DNA from: Streptomyces olivochromogenes
Lineage (GTDB): Bacteria; Actinomycetota; Actinomycetes; Streptomycetales; Streptomycetaceae
Direction of reading: 5' to 3'
DNA: 64,000 nucleotides
Assembly: GCF_021538895.1 (NCBI RefSeq)
Contig: NZ_JADDRL010000019.1
Location: 1 to 64,000 of the forward strand
The notes under the pieces were generated by a model. It saw only the letters and a list, made by a program, of their open reading frames with translations, had not been told where the DNA came from and ran no database searches. This document shows, in pieces, positions 52,791 to 61,250 of this stretch (within the stretch, counting starts at the first letter, position 1; the number at the start of each line of letters is the position of its first letter). Both the position numbers and the translations under genes were made by a program.

Positions 52791-53738
52791 ATGCCCAGTA
52801 GCGGGAGGGTGCCGCCGGGGGGCATGATCCACCCGCAGCGCCAGGCCGCCGACGTGTCCCGTCGACAGAGGTGGACACATCGGCTGGTGACCTCCGCCCG
52901 GGACGCGCACGCCCGCGCGACGACCCGGTTTCCGGTGATCACCCACCTCCTGGACCGCATGGTCTCGGTGAACATCTTCGACTCCGCCACTCGCCTCGCG
53001 GCGCAGTGTTTCCTGACCGCGGTTCCGCTGCTCTTCGTGGTCGGCGCGTACGCCCCGCCCGCGGTCCGGCAGCAGCTCATCACGTCCGTCCGTACGGTCT
53101 TCGGGATCACCGGTGCCGCGAACGCCCAGCTCGTACAGGCGCTCACTCCCACGACGGGCAATCTGCGGCAGGCGACCGGCGTGGTGGGCGGGCTCATGGT
53201 GCTGCTCTCGGCCACCGCGATGAGCAGGGCGATGCAGCGGCTGTGCAAACGGGCCTGGGAGATTCCCCGGGCGGGGACCAGAATCGCCCCCTGGCGGTGG
53301 CTGGCCTGGCTCGTGTTGTGGTTGGGGGCACTGCTGGTACAAGGCCCGATGCGCGACGGGTTCGGTGTCGGGGCCTGGCTGGGGATCCCGGTCACGCTGG
53401 TGGGTCTGACGGGGCTGTGGTGGTGGACCCAGCACCTGCTGCTCGGCGGCCTGATCGGCTGGAAACCCCTGTTGCCCGGCGCGGTGATCACAGCGGTCGC
53501 CCTCACCGCGCTGACCGTGACCGCACGGTTGTATCTGCCCCGGGCACTCAACCACGCCCTCGCCGAGTACGGCTCCCTCGGCTCGGTGTTCATCATGCTG
53601 TCGTGGTTGATCGTGGTGTGTGTCGCCGTCGCGATCAGCATCAGCGCGGGCGCCGTGGCGGCGCAGCAACCGACGCTGGCCCGTCGCCTCGGCAGTCCGC
53701 CCCCACTTCGGGACCGGGCCGCGACCGCGCACGCGTGA
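52791..53738 (+). CDS. YihY/BrkB-family membrane protein
   Basis: 315 residues from an ATG with GGAAGGAG upstream. After a basic tail of about 50 residues there are six hydrophobic helices typical of YihY/UPF0761 proteins: ATRLAAQCFLTAVPLLFVVG, GVVGGLMVLLSATAMSRAMQ and FIMLSWLIVVCVAVAISISA among them. Function unknown; formerly named RNase BN by mistake. Starts about 60 bases after the terminator, with its own ribosome site. Confidence 0.85.
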   Translation: MPSSGRVPPGGMIHPQRQAADVSRRQRWTHRLVTSARDAHARATTRFPVITHLLDRMVSVNIFDSATRLAAQCFLTAVPLLFVVGAYAPPAVRQQLITSVRTVFGITGAANAQLVQALTPTTGNLRQATGVVGGLMVLLSATAMSRAMQRLCKRAWEIPRAGTRIAPWRWLAWLVLWLGALLVQGPMRDGFGVGAWLGIPVTLVGLTGLWWWTQHLLLGGLIGWKPLLPGAVITAVALTALTVTARLYLPRALNHALAEYGSLGSVFIMLSWLIVVCVAVAISISAGAVAAQQPTLARRLGSPPPLRDRAATAHA

Positions 53739-53780
53739 CACCACTGGCCGCGACACCTTCGGCGGCCGAAGCCGACATGA

Positions 53781-54458
53781 TCAGGAAACCAGTACGTCGA
53801 TGCCGTCCCCGAGCAGCTTCAGCCCGAACACGAAGAACAGCACCGCCATGATGGCCATGTTGTGCCGCGCGGCCCATTCCTTCCAGTTCCCCAGCATGTT
53901 CTTCGCCCGCTCACCCAGCACCAGGAAGACCGCCAGCGGCGTCAGCAGCCCGAGGGAAGCGATGACGACGAAGATCGCCAGCGCGGCGATCTGCTCCGCG
54001 ACCGGCAGGCCGGACGAGCTGATGGACGCTGCCGCGGCAATCGTCAGCGGGGCGTTCTTCAGGTTCCCGGCCGACAGCAGGAGGGCGAGGAGGAAGATCT
54101 TGACCGGTGTGAAGTGGTCGATCGCGGCCATCCATCGAGGCAACTGTGCCTGCGTGGCCTCGACAGGGCGATGACGCCACAGCCTCGCGGCGAAGACAAC
54201 CAGGGCCAACCCCAGGGCGAGCTTGAGAGCCCCCACCCAGTCAGCCGGCTTCCCGTGGCTGTCGGCGCTCTCGTGGCCGCCGATCAGCAGCATCACGACG
54301 CCCAGGCCAGACAGACCCACCACCCAGCCGGTGGCGAACACCAACCCGTTCAGGCGTGCGCGAGGCGTCGCCAGCACGATGATGATGGCGACGATCGGGA
54401 GCGGACTGACCGCGACACCGGCCGCCAAGCCCAGCACATCACCCAGCACCTTGCCCAT
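53781..54458 (-). CDS. GAP/Sap-family membrane protein
   Basis: 225 residues from an ATG five bases after GGAGG. Six membrane helices start with GKVLGDVLGLAAGVAVSPLP, then IVAIIIVLATPRARLNGLVF, the GAP (sulfolipid-1-addressing/Sap) pattern of Actinobacteria, related to LysE-type exporters. It probably moves a lipid or small solute. It ends 40 bases from the convergent YihY gene. Confidence 0.82.
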   Translation of the reverse strand: MGKVLGDVLGLAAGVAVSPLPIVAIIIVLATPRARLNGLVFATGWVVGLSGLGVVMLLIGGHESADSHGKPADWVGALKLALGLALVVFAARLWRHRPVEATQAQLPRWMAAIDHFTPVKIFLLALLLSAGNLKNAPLTIAAAASISSSGLPVAEQIAALAIFVVIASLGLLTPLAVFLVLGERAKNMLGNWKEWAARHNMAIMAVLFFVFGLKLLGDGIDVLVS

Positions 54459-54824
54459 GCGCGCCTCCGGCACATCGAAGAACCGCACCGATCGCAGCCG
54501 CCATCCCGACCGGCACCACGAGACGGGAGCGACCCGCACACCGGGTCACTCCAGCCACATCACTTCTACAGAATCGACGAAGTACGCGGTCCCCGCCGCA
54601 TGGGCACGCGGCGCCCGGGTGAATGGCGGCCGGGGTGCGGGTGAAGTGCCCCCGGGATACGCTTTTGGCAGCAAGATCAGGTTCTCTGGGCGGAATTACA
54701 GACGCCGGTCGCCTCATTCGTGACGATCAATTCTTTTCTTTCTGTGGAGACCCGACGAGCGCGGTGCACCGCACGCCCTCGCACTTCGCAGGGTCCGCAG
54801 TTCGCAGTCCCCGTGGAGGTCGGG

Positions 54825-55052
54825 ATGAGAATTGTCGTTGATCTTTCCCGATGTGAAGGGTATGCGCAGTGCGCTTTCCTGGCTCCGGACGCATTCCGGA
54901 TGCACGGCGAGGAAGCGCTGATGTACGACCCGAACCCCGACGACGCCCAGCGCGAGCAGGTGCTGCGGGCCGCGGCGGCCTGCCCGGTCCAGGCGATTCT
55001 GGTGGACCAGTTGGAGGGACGGGACGTACCGGCTGAGGCGTCTGCGTCATGA
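54825..55052 (+). CDS. 3Fe-4S ferredoxin
   Basis: 75 residues from an ATG with GGAGG upstream. Cys10, Cys16 (CEGYAQC) and Cys53 (AAACP) are the ligand set of a [3Fe-4S] ferredoxin. It carries electrons from the reductase to the cytochrome P450 encoded downstream. Stop overlaps the reductase start (ATGA). Such small ferredoxins beside P450 genes are typical in Streptomyces. Confidence 0.93.
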   Translation: MRIVVDLSRCEGYAQCAFLAPDAFRMHGEEALMYDPNPDDAQREQVLRAAAACPVQAILVDQLEGRDVPAEASAS

Positions 55053-56440
55053 CCAGCGCCGACAACCTGCGAGCGTTCAAGCGCGACGGCCGCATTGTGG
55101 TCGTAGGGGCGTCACTGGCCGGGCTGCGGGCCGCGGAGGCCCTGCGCGACGAGGGTTTCACCGGATCGCTGACCATGATCGGCGACGAGCTCGGCGAACC
55201 CTATGACCGGCCTCCCCTGTCCAAGCAGGTCCTGACCGGATGGGTGTCGGCCGGGGACACCACGCTGCCGCGACGTCGTGACATCAATGCGGAGTGGCTG
55301 CTGGGTGTGCCGGCCAGCGGGCTGGACCTCGCGACCAACCATGTGCGTCTCGCCGACGGACGAGAGATTCCCTTCGACCGCGTGTTGATCTCCACGGGGG
55401 TGCGGGCCCGGCCGTGGTTCGTCGAGAGCGAGGCGGCCCTGGACGGAGTGTTCGTCGTGCGCACCCGCGAGCACGCCGAGGGCCTGCAGCGAGCCCTCGC
55501 CGCCGGACCCTCCCGCGTCCTGGTCATCGGTGCGGGATTCACCGGCTCCGAGATCGCCTCCATCTGCCGCGAGCGGGACATCCCGGTGACCGTCGCCGAA
55601 CTCGCGCCCGCCCCACTCGTCGGAGCGCTCGGTGCCATGATCGGTGACGTCGCGGCGGACATGCAGCGCGCTCACGGCGTCGATCTGCGCTGCGGCGTCA
55701 AGGTCACCCGGCTGGAGGGCGACGCGCAGGGACGGTTCCGCCGTGCTCACTTCGACGACGGCAGCACGATCGACGCCGACGTGGCGGTGGTGGCACTCGG
55801 CGGCATCCGCAACACCGAGTGGCTGCGGGACTCGGGCCTGGCGGCGGGCGTCTGGGGAATCGCCTGCGACACGGGCTGCCGTGCCCTGGACCTCAACGGC
55901 CTGATCACCGACGACATCTTCGTCGCCGGAGACGTGGCACGCTGCCCGAACCCGATCTACGAGTACCGGCTCATCTCGCTGGAACACTGGGCCAACGCCG
56001 TGGAGCAGGCCCAGGTCGCGGCCCACAACATGGTGAGCGGCCAGGCGGACCGCTGGCCCCATCTGTCCATCCCGGTGTTCTGGTCGATCCAGTTCGGCGT
56101 CAACATCAAGTCCGTCGGCGTACCGACCTTCGCCGACGAGGTCGTCGTCTCCCAGGGATCGGTGTCCGACCGCCGTTTCGTCGCCGCGTACGGCTATCGG
56201 GGCCGCGTGACCGCGGCGGTGAGCTTCAACAACGCGAAGTGGCTGGACCACTACCGGAAGCTGATCGAGACGGCCGCACCCTTCCCGCCGCCCTGCCCCA
56301 CACCCGACCAGCCCGTCGACATGAAGCCGGTGCCCGTCGACTTCCCCGGCCCCACCCTGCTCGCGCAGGGCGCCACGGTGGTCGTCACCGGACATGACCC
56401 CGGTGAGCGGCGGGTCACGGCCGCGCAGTACCACCGGTAG
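55049..56440 (+). CDS. NAD(P)H-dependent ferredoxin reductase (FAD)
   Basis: 463 residues. Two dinucleotide motifs are visible: GASLAGLRAAEALRDEG near 13 for FAD and GAGFTGSEIASICRE near 156 for NAD(P). FAD-contact text ISTGVRARPW near 115 and VAGDVARCPN near 293 follow. The C-terminal reductase domain matches putidaredoxin-reductase-type proteins. It passes electrons from NAD(P)H to the ferredoxin. The gene is coupled to the ferredoxin and 13 bases before the P450. Confidence 0.93.
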   Translation: MTSADNLRAFKRDGRIVVVGASLAGLRAAEALRDEGFTGSLTMIGDELGEPYDRPPLSKQVLTGWVSAGDTTLPRRRDINAEWLLGVPASGLDLATNHVRLADGREIPFDRVLISTGVRARPWFVESEAALDGVFVVRTREHAEGLQRALAAGPSRVLVIGAGFTGSEIASICRERDIPVTVAELAPAPLVGALGAMIGDVAADMQRAHGVDLRCGVKVTRLEGDAQGRFRRAHFDDGSTIDADVAVVALGGIRNTEWLRDSGLAAGVWGIACDTGCRALDLNGLITDDIFVAGDVARCPNPIYEYRLISLEHWANAVEQAQVAAHNMVSGQADRWPHLSIPVFWSIQFGVNIKSVGVPTFADEVVVSQGSVSDRRFVAAYGYRGRVTAAVSFNNAKWLDHYRKLIETAAPFPPPCPTPDQPVDMKPVPVDFPGPTLLAQGATVVVTGHDPGERRVTAAQYHR

Positions 56441-56453
56441 GAGGGAGAGCCAG

Positions 56454-57674
56454 ATGACCACGACCGAGATGCCCGGCACGCTGCGCCGGATCCTCGACTA
56501 CTCGTCCCGGGCCGACCCTTACCCGCTGTATGCCGAGCTGCGTGAGACGCCGGTGGCCCGGCAGGAGGACGGCAGCTACGTCGTCAGCACATATCGTGAG
56601 CTCACTCAGCTACTGCACGACCCGCACCTGAGCTCCGACGTCCGCAATCTGGCCCGCCCGATGCCCTCCGCCGAGGGGGGAGGCACGCCGGCGTTCATCA
56701 ACGTCGACCCGCCCGAGCACGACCGCCTGCGGCGCATGGCGATGCGCCACTTCGGCCCCCCGCACACCCCGGGGATGGTGGCCGGCATGCAGGGCGACCT
56801 GACCGCCATCGTCAGCGGTCTGATCGACGACTTCGCGGGCAAGGAGCAGATCGACATCGTCGACGACTTCGCCTACCCGTTCCCCGTCACGGTGATCTGC
56901 CACCTGCTCGGCGTGCCACGCGAGGACGAGCCGAGATTCCGGCTGTGGGTGAACGACATCATCAACTCGATCGACTACGACCCCAAGATCGACCCGAAGG
57001 AGAAGCTGGAGAACGGCGTGCGGGCCCGCCAGGACCTGCGCGAGTACATCGGCGGGCTGCTGGAGCAACGCCACGGCCGGCCGGGGGACGACCTGTTGTC
57101 GCGGCTGGCCAACGACGACGGGCCGGACGGGCGGATGACCGACGCCGAGATCGTCGCCACGGCCAACCTGTTGCTGATCGCCGGCCACGAGACCACCGTC
57201 AACCTCATCACCAACGGCATGCTGACGCTGCTGCGCCATCCGGAAGTGCTGCAGCGGCTGCGCGACGAACCGGGCCTGGTCGTCCCGCTGGTCGAGGAAC
57301 TGCTGCGCTACGAGCCGCCGGTGCACATCATTCCCTGGCGGGCGGCGTACAGCGACATCGCCGTCGGCGACACCGTCATCCCCAAGGGCTCGCAGATCAT
57401 GCTCATGCTGGCCTCGGGCAGCCGCGATCCGAACCGCTTCCACGATCCCGACCGCTTCGACCCCGACCGGCGTGACAACCAGCACCTCGGCTTCGGCAGC
57501 GGCATCCACCTGTGCTTCGGCGGTCCACTGGCCCGCCTGGAAACCCAGATCGCCCTGACCGAGCTGGTACGCCGACTCGACCGCCCCAGCCTGGTCACCG
57601 ACCCTCCGCCGTACCGGCGAAGCCCGGTTCTGCGCGGGCCCATCCATCTCAACGTCGAGCAGGGTGCCGGTTGA
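56454..57674 (+). CDS. Cytochrome P450 (bacterial class I)
   Basis: 406 residues from an ATG with GGAGGGAG upstream. The I-helix AGHETT lies near 242, the ExxR motif in EELLRYEPP near 283 and the haem loop FGSGIHLCFGG near 345 with the haem Cys near 352. It uses electrons from the ferredoxin and reductase of the same operon. The substrate is unknown; no biosynthetic genes surround the operon, so detoxification or tailoring of a compound made elsewhere is equally possible. Confidence 0.95.
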   Translation: MTTTEMPGTLRRILDYSSRADPYPLYAELRETPVARQEDGSYVVSTYRELTQLLHDPHLSSDVRNLARPMPSAEGGGTPAFINVDPPEHDRLRRMAMRHFGPPHTPGMVAGMQGDLTAIVSGLIDDFAGKEQIDIVDDFAYPFPVTVICHLLGVPREDEPRFRLWVNDIINSIDYDPKIDPKEKLENGVRARQDLREYIGGLLEQRHGRPGDDLLSRLANDDGPDGRMTDAEIVATANLLLIAGHETTVNLITNGMLTLLRHPEVLQRLRDEPGLVVPLVEELLRYEPPVHIIPWRAAYSDIAVGDTVIPKGSQIMLMLASGSRDPNRFHDPDRFDPDRRDNQHLGFGSGIHLCFGGPLARLETQIALTELVRRLDRPSLVTDPPPYRRSPVLRGPIHLNVEQGAG

Positions 57675-58086
57675 GCACTCGGTCGACATTGACGAAGTGA
57701 CACTTCGATGGCCGAAGTTGCCGCTACCGGTTCTTCAGCCACCAGACTATGAAGGAAATAATGGCGCCTCCGGCTGCGGAACACGCGCCACGTACGGCGT
57801 GGCCAGCCATCGTCCGTCCCCACCTGTCCCAGTGTTCTCGCACCAGTTGGCCGGTTGAGTGATTAGAATCCATCTCAGGGTGCTGCCTTCCCGATCCACG
57901 AGGGAGCGCTCTGCAGGGAGCCCCAGGCCGGATGCTTGCCGGCTAGGCCTGGTGGCTCCCCTCCTTTCACTGTTTCCTGTTATGTACCTCTATTCCCGAC
58001 AGCCTCCCCACGAGCGAAACTGTCGGAAAACGCGCCTTGCCATACAGGGAAAAACCTCCCATACTCGGCAAGCCGAATGATTTCTG
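57675..58086. other. Gene-poor stretch with hairpin
   Basis: About 410 bases of lower GC content after the P450 operon, before the DUF397 gene. It holds the hairpin at 57916-57960. I see no protein gene with a convincing start. Confidence 0.5.
57916..57960 (+). terminator. Imperfect hairpin, possible terminator
   Basis: GGGAGCC and CAGGCC pair with GGCCTG and GGCTCCC across a loop of about 16 bases and a small bulge. It is followed by CTCCTTTCACTGTTTCC. It may end the P450 transcript about 250 bases after its stop. Confidence 0.45.
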
Positions 58087-58299
58087 ATGAGGGTATTCGT
58101 GGGGGCTACGGGGGTGTTCGTGAAGCCCGAGAACAAGCCTTGCTGGCGCAAGAGTTCGTACAGTGAACCCGTCGGCGCTTGCCTTGAAGTGGCGCAGGGC
58201 CGACGCATACGGGTCAGGGATTCCAAGCTTCCCCACGGCGCCCACATTACGTTTGACAGGGATACCTGGGCCGTGTTCATCGGTGCAGCACCACGGTAA
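58087..58299 (+). CDS. DUF397 protein
   Basis: 70 residues from the first ATG; GTG 58114 or 58120 may be the true start. It reads CWRKSSYSEPVGACLEVAQ and VRDSKLPHGAHITFDRDTW, the DUF397 pattern. Such small proteins are partners of XRE/DUF5753 regulators in development and antibiotic control in Streptomyces. Here the regulator gene is convergent, 32 bases away, rather than in the usual same-strand order. Confidence 0.85.
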   Translation: MRVFVGATGVFVKPENKPCWRKSSYSEPVGACLEVAQGRRIRVRDSKLPHGAHITFDRDTWAVFIGAAPR

Positions 58300-58331
58300 A
58301 TCCTCGATGACTGAACAGCCTCGCCGCGCGA

Positions 58332-59168
58332 TCACAGCCAGTCACCTTCGCTGATATCCAGCGCGAGCGAGTGCTCCACCCGCCAGAACGCGTCCAAGTA
58401 GTCGGACGGACTCTGCCTGCCGGACCTCGGAGTCTTCTCGCTCAGCAGTTCCTCGGTCTCCGGTTTTTCCAGATAGGCCACAAGGTCATCACTGTCCGGG
58501 AACTCGAAGATCGTATACGGGCTCCGGAAGAGCGGGTACACCCCCACCTTGAACGGAACGAACTTCACGGTCACATTCGGCCGCTCGTTGGCCGCAACCA
58601 AGACCTCGTACTGCTGCTGCATGGTGGTCGCGGATCCGACCTGCCGCCGGAGCGCGGCCTCGTCGAGGATGTAGAAGAACTGCGCCGAGGTGTCCAGCAC
58701 CTTCTGACGCTTCATACGCAGCTCGACACGCATCCTGCTTTCGTCCTCCGCCACGCCGAAGGACTCCATCAGCGCCTCGGTATATTCTTCGGTCTGCAAC
58801 AGTCCAGGAATTACGTTCCGTGCGAAGTCTCGAACGATCGAAGCGGATTCCTCGTAGGCGAGAAACGCTTCGAACTCCGGGGACATGATCGCTTTGTACC
58901 CCGCGTACCAGGAAGGCTGCCGGGCGGCCCTGGCCAACTCGACGAATCTGTCCGCCTCATCTCCGGCGATTCCGTATTTGGTCATCAGGACCATGGCGTC
59001 AGGCACACTGACGGGCTTCGCCCCGCTTTCGATCCTGATGACCTTGGAAGGACTCCAACCGAACGACTCCGCGACCTGCTGCTGAGTGAGTTCGGCCTCT
59101 TCCCGGCCTCGCCTCAGGCGCTGAGCAAGACGGTGCCTTGAGTACATGGGATTTTCCGCCATGGTCAC
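58332..59168 (-). CDS. XRE-family regulator with DUF5753 domain
   Basis: 278 residues from a GTG five bases after GAGGAG. The N-terminal helix-turn-helix (about 14-75) reads RLRRGREEAELTQQQVAESF and WSPSKVIRIESGAKPVS. The C-terminal DUF5753 domain has RNVIPGLLQTEEYTEAL near 116 and QFFYILDEAALRRQVGS near 165. This WhiJ/AbaA-like type pairs with DUF397 proteins and affects differentiation. The partner DUF397 gene is convergent, and the gene's GTG overlaps the stop of a small upstream open frame. Confidence 0.92.
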   Translation of the reverse strand: MTMAENPMYSRHRLAQRLRRGREEAELTQQQVAESFGWSPSKVIRIESGAKPVSVPDAMVLMTKYGIAGDEADRFVELARAARQPSWYAGYKAIMSPEFEAFLAYEESASIVRDFARNVIPGLLQTEEYTEALMESFGVAEDESRMRVELRMKRQKVLDTSAQFFYILDEAALRRQVGSATTMQQQYEVLVAANERPNVTVKFVPFKVGVYPLFRSPYTIFEFPDSDDLVAYLEKPETEELLSEKTPRSGRQSPSDYLDAFWRVEHSLALDISEGDWL

Positions 59169-59344
59169 ATCAGCTCCTCTGGTGCTTCATCAGGTGTCAG
59201 CACGTACGCCACACGTGGCGCTTCCGCGCCGTCCGCAACAGACGTCAACATCCGGGTCCTGCGGAATAAGGCAGCGTGACTCATCACCCGATTGCACCAT
59301 GTGGCTTGCATGCTCATGCCTGTCCACCAGTCCATGTCGCTCAC
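59165..59344 (-). CDS. Possible 59-residue protein before XRE gene
   Basis: From a GTG it reads SDMDWWTGMSMQATWCNRV, then ADGAEAPRVAYVLTPDEAPE, and its TGA overlaps the XRE start (GTGA). The overlap is the main support; no ribosome site is visible, and an in-frame ATG at 59335 is an alternative. Function unknown. Confidence 0.3.
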   Translation of the reverse strand: MSDMDWWTGMSMQATWCNRVMSHAALFRRTRMLTSVADGAEAPRVAYVLTPDEAPEELM

Positions 59345-59433
59345 GGCAGAACGAGTCACGACGTCGGGCTTGGGGATACCTTGCCGTCTTCCGCCGTGCA
59401 CTGACCCGCCATGCTTCATAGCACACCGTGCCA

Positions 59434-59718
59434 CTACGCAAAAACACTTGGCAAGACACGACATCGCAACGCCACTAACGGATGTTGCAGAAGCGATTTC
59501 TGACTGCAAGTGGCGTAATTGAGTCGCCCCTCTGACATGCCGGACTGCCTCCTGAGCACCCGTACCAGAGCCTCCTGAACCAGGTCGGCCGCCTCCGCGC
59601 GGTCGCCGCACAGCAGGAAGCCGTACTGGTTCAGCTCCGCGCCGCGCTCCCGCGCCAACTCGGACAGCAGCGTTGACCATTCGGCCACATCCCCTCCGAT
59701 CCCCTCACCCGGCATCAC
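59434..59718 (-). pseudogene. Truncated ECF/SigE-like sigma factor gene
   Basis: From a GTG with GGAG six bases upstream, the text reads LARERGAELNQYGFLLCGDR and AEAADLVQEALVRVLRRQ, sigma region 2. After about residue 62 homology ends and the frame continues into unrelated sequence (SGMSEGRLNYATCSQ) to a stop. Regions 3-4 are missing, so it cannot be a working sigma factor. The break point near 59535 may mark an old deletion or insertion. Confidence 0.7.
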
Positions 59719-59916
59719 GAACAACTCCCCCATTTCGTTGGGGGTTTTCACCAGGCAGTTTCGAACGGGTCGCACAGGATCAGTCGGGCTTGGCTCCGCG
59801 GTCGGCGCCGCTCCGTGATGTCGCTCACCCGCGATCGGCAAATAGTTCGATCATCGAGCATCCGTCCCATATCGTCTGCTCGTTCTGTCCTGTCGCCTAC
59901 CGAAGGAACACACCGC

Positions 59917-61047
59917 GTGAAGAGACCCAACGAGTTGTCCAGTTCGTCCAAGCACCGTGCAGGCCGGCGCGGTGCTCTTCTCATGGCGTCCGCGGGCACC
60001 GTCGTCGGCCTGATCACACCGATGACCGTGGTGGGCACGGCCGACGCCGCGGACGCTCCCGGGGTGTCCACCGCCGCAACTTCCAAGAGGCCTGCCTCCG
60101 TTGCCGAGGGGCCGCGGTGGACGGCTGCGGCAGCGGAGCGGTTCTGGACCAGCCGGCGTATGGCCGAGGCGAAGCCGATCGGGGGTGGCGAATCCTCGGC
60201 GGCTGAAAGGCCTTTGTCCCAGCGGGCGTTGTCGGACCGCGGCGCGGTGTCGAGGCCCGAAGGCGCTGGCGCCGGTGCCGGTGTGTCCGGTGTCGGCCCG
60301 CGGAGCTCGCACTTCGGCGGGCTGGCGATGATCGGGCGGATGTACATGCAGCGCGGCAGCGGCTCGTACTTCTGCACCGCGAGTGTGATCAAGAGCCGGA
60401 ACCACAACATCGTGCTGACCGCGGGCCACTGCATGGACGGCAGGGCCGGCGGCGGCGCGATGGCGTTCGTACCGCAGTGGACGGCGGCCAACCCGCGACC
60501 GCACGGCATCTTCCCGGTGGCCATCGACTCCCGGGGTCGCAGCCGGGTCTGGATCGATCAGCGCTACTACGACCGCGGCCACACAAAGGGTGCCCCGTGG
60601 GACGTGGCCTTCGCTCAGGTCGGGGCACGCAGCGACGGCAAGAAGGCCCAGGACGTCGTGGGTGCCAACACCCTTGCCACCGGGCGGGGTTACGCGTTTG
60701 ACCGCATCCGGCTGATCGGCTATCCGAACGCCGACCAGCAGCCGCTGACCTGCACCAACTCCACGACCCGCTTCACGCCGACGGACGGCACGCCCGGGTC
60801 GTACCTGCGGATCGCCTGCGACGACTACCGGTCGGGTACCAGCGGCGGCCCATACCTGGCGAACTTCAACTCCCGTACCGGGACCGGTGACGTGGTCGGC
60901 AGCATAGGTGGCTGGAAGACCGGCGGGCCCACCGCCGACATCTCCTACAGCCCGTACTTCGGCTCCGACATCCAGCGTCTGTACGACGCGGCCGTGAACG
61001 GCTCCCCGCCCGCCCGGCCCCGCGCGGTGTCCACCGCGCCGCGCTGA
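59917..61047 (+). CDS. Secreted trypsin-like serine protease
   Basis: 376 residues from a GTG with GAAGGA upstream. It has a Sec/Tat-like signal (KHRAGRRGALLMASAGTVVG), a pro-like segment to about 130, and a peptidase S1/V8 domain with TAGHC near 168 (His), PWDVAFAQV near 228 (Asp) and SGTSGGPY near 308 (Ser). The enzyme cleaves proteins outside the cell. Several cysteines suggest disulphides. A strong terminator follows. Confidence 0.92.
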   Translation: MKRPNELSSSSKHRAGRRGALLMASAGTVVGLITPMTVVGTADAADAPGVSTAATSKRPASVAEGPRWTAAAAERFWTSRRMAEAKPIGGGESSAAERPLSQRALSDRGAVSRPEGAGAGAGVSGVGPRSSHFGGLAMIGRMYMQRGSGSYFCTASVIKSRNHNIVLTAGHCMDGRAGGGAMAFVPQWTAANPRPHGIFPVAIDSRGRSRVWIDQRYYDRGHTKGAPWDVAFAQVGARSDGKKAQDVVGANTLATGRGYAFDRIRLIGYPNADQQPLTCTNSTTRFTPTDGTPGSYLRIACDDYRSGTSGGPYLANFNSRTGTGDVVGSIGGWKTGGPTADISYSPYFGSDIQRLYDAAVNGSPPARPRAVSTAPR

Positions 61048-61084
61048 CCCCACGCCGCGTACATCGCTTCGGACCGATGCACGC

Positions 61085-61117
61085 CGCCTCCCTCATCGGA
61101 TCCGGATGAGGGAGGCG
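61085..61117 (+). terminator. Perfect hairpin terminator
   Basis: CGCCTCCCTCATC pairs exactly with GATGAGGGAGGCG around a 7-base loop, 38 bases after the protease stop. It has no T-run. Confidence 0.75.
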
Positions 61118-61250
61118 TAGCCGTGCGACAGGGGGAAAACGCGCCAACGCCGCTCCGGGGCAGGGACATCCTCGCCGTGACACAACCCCAGGGCCCTCCG
61201 CCTCATCTTGCTTTCCGTCAGCAGCAGAACCGACGTGAAAGCAGGAAGCC

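Noticed and set aside
56454..57674. P450 operon as part of a larger biosynthetic cluster
   Set aside because: No polyketide, peptide or terpene synthase is within the window on either side; the nearest prenyl synthase is 46 kb away.
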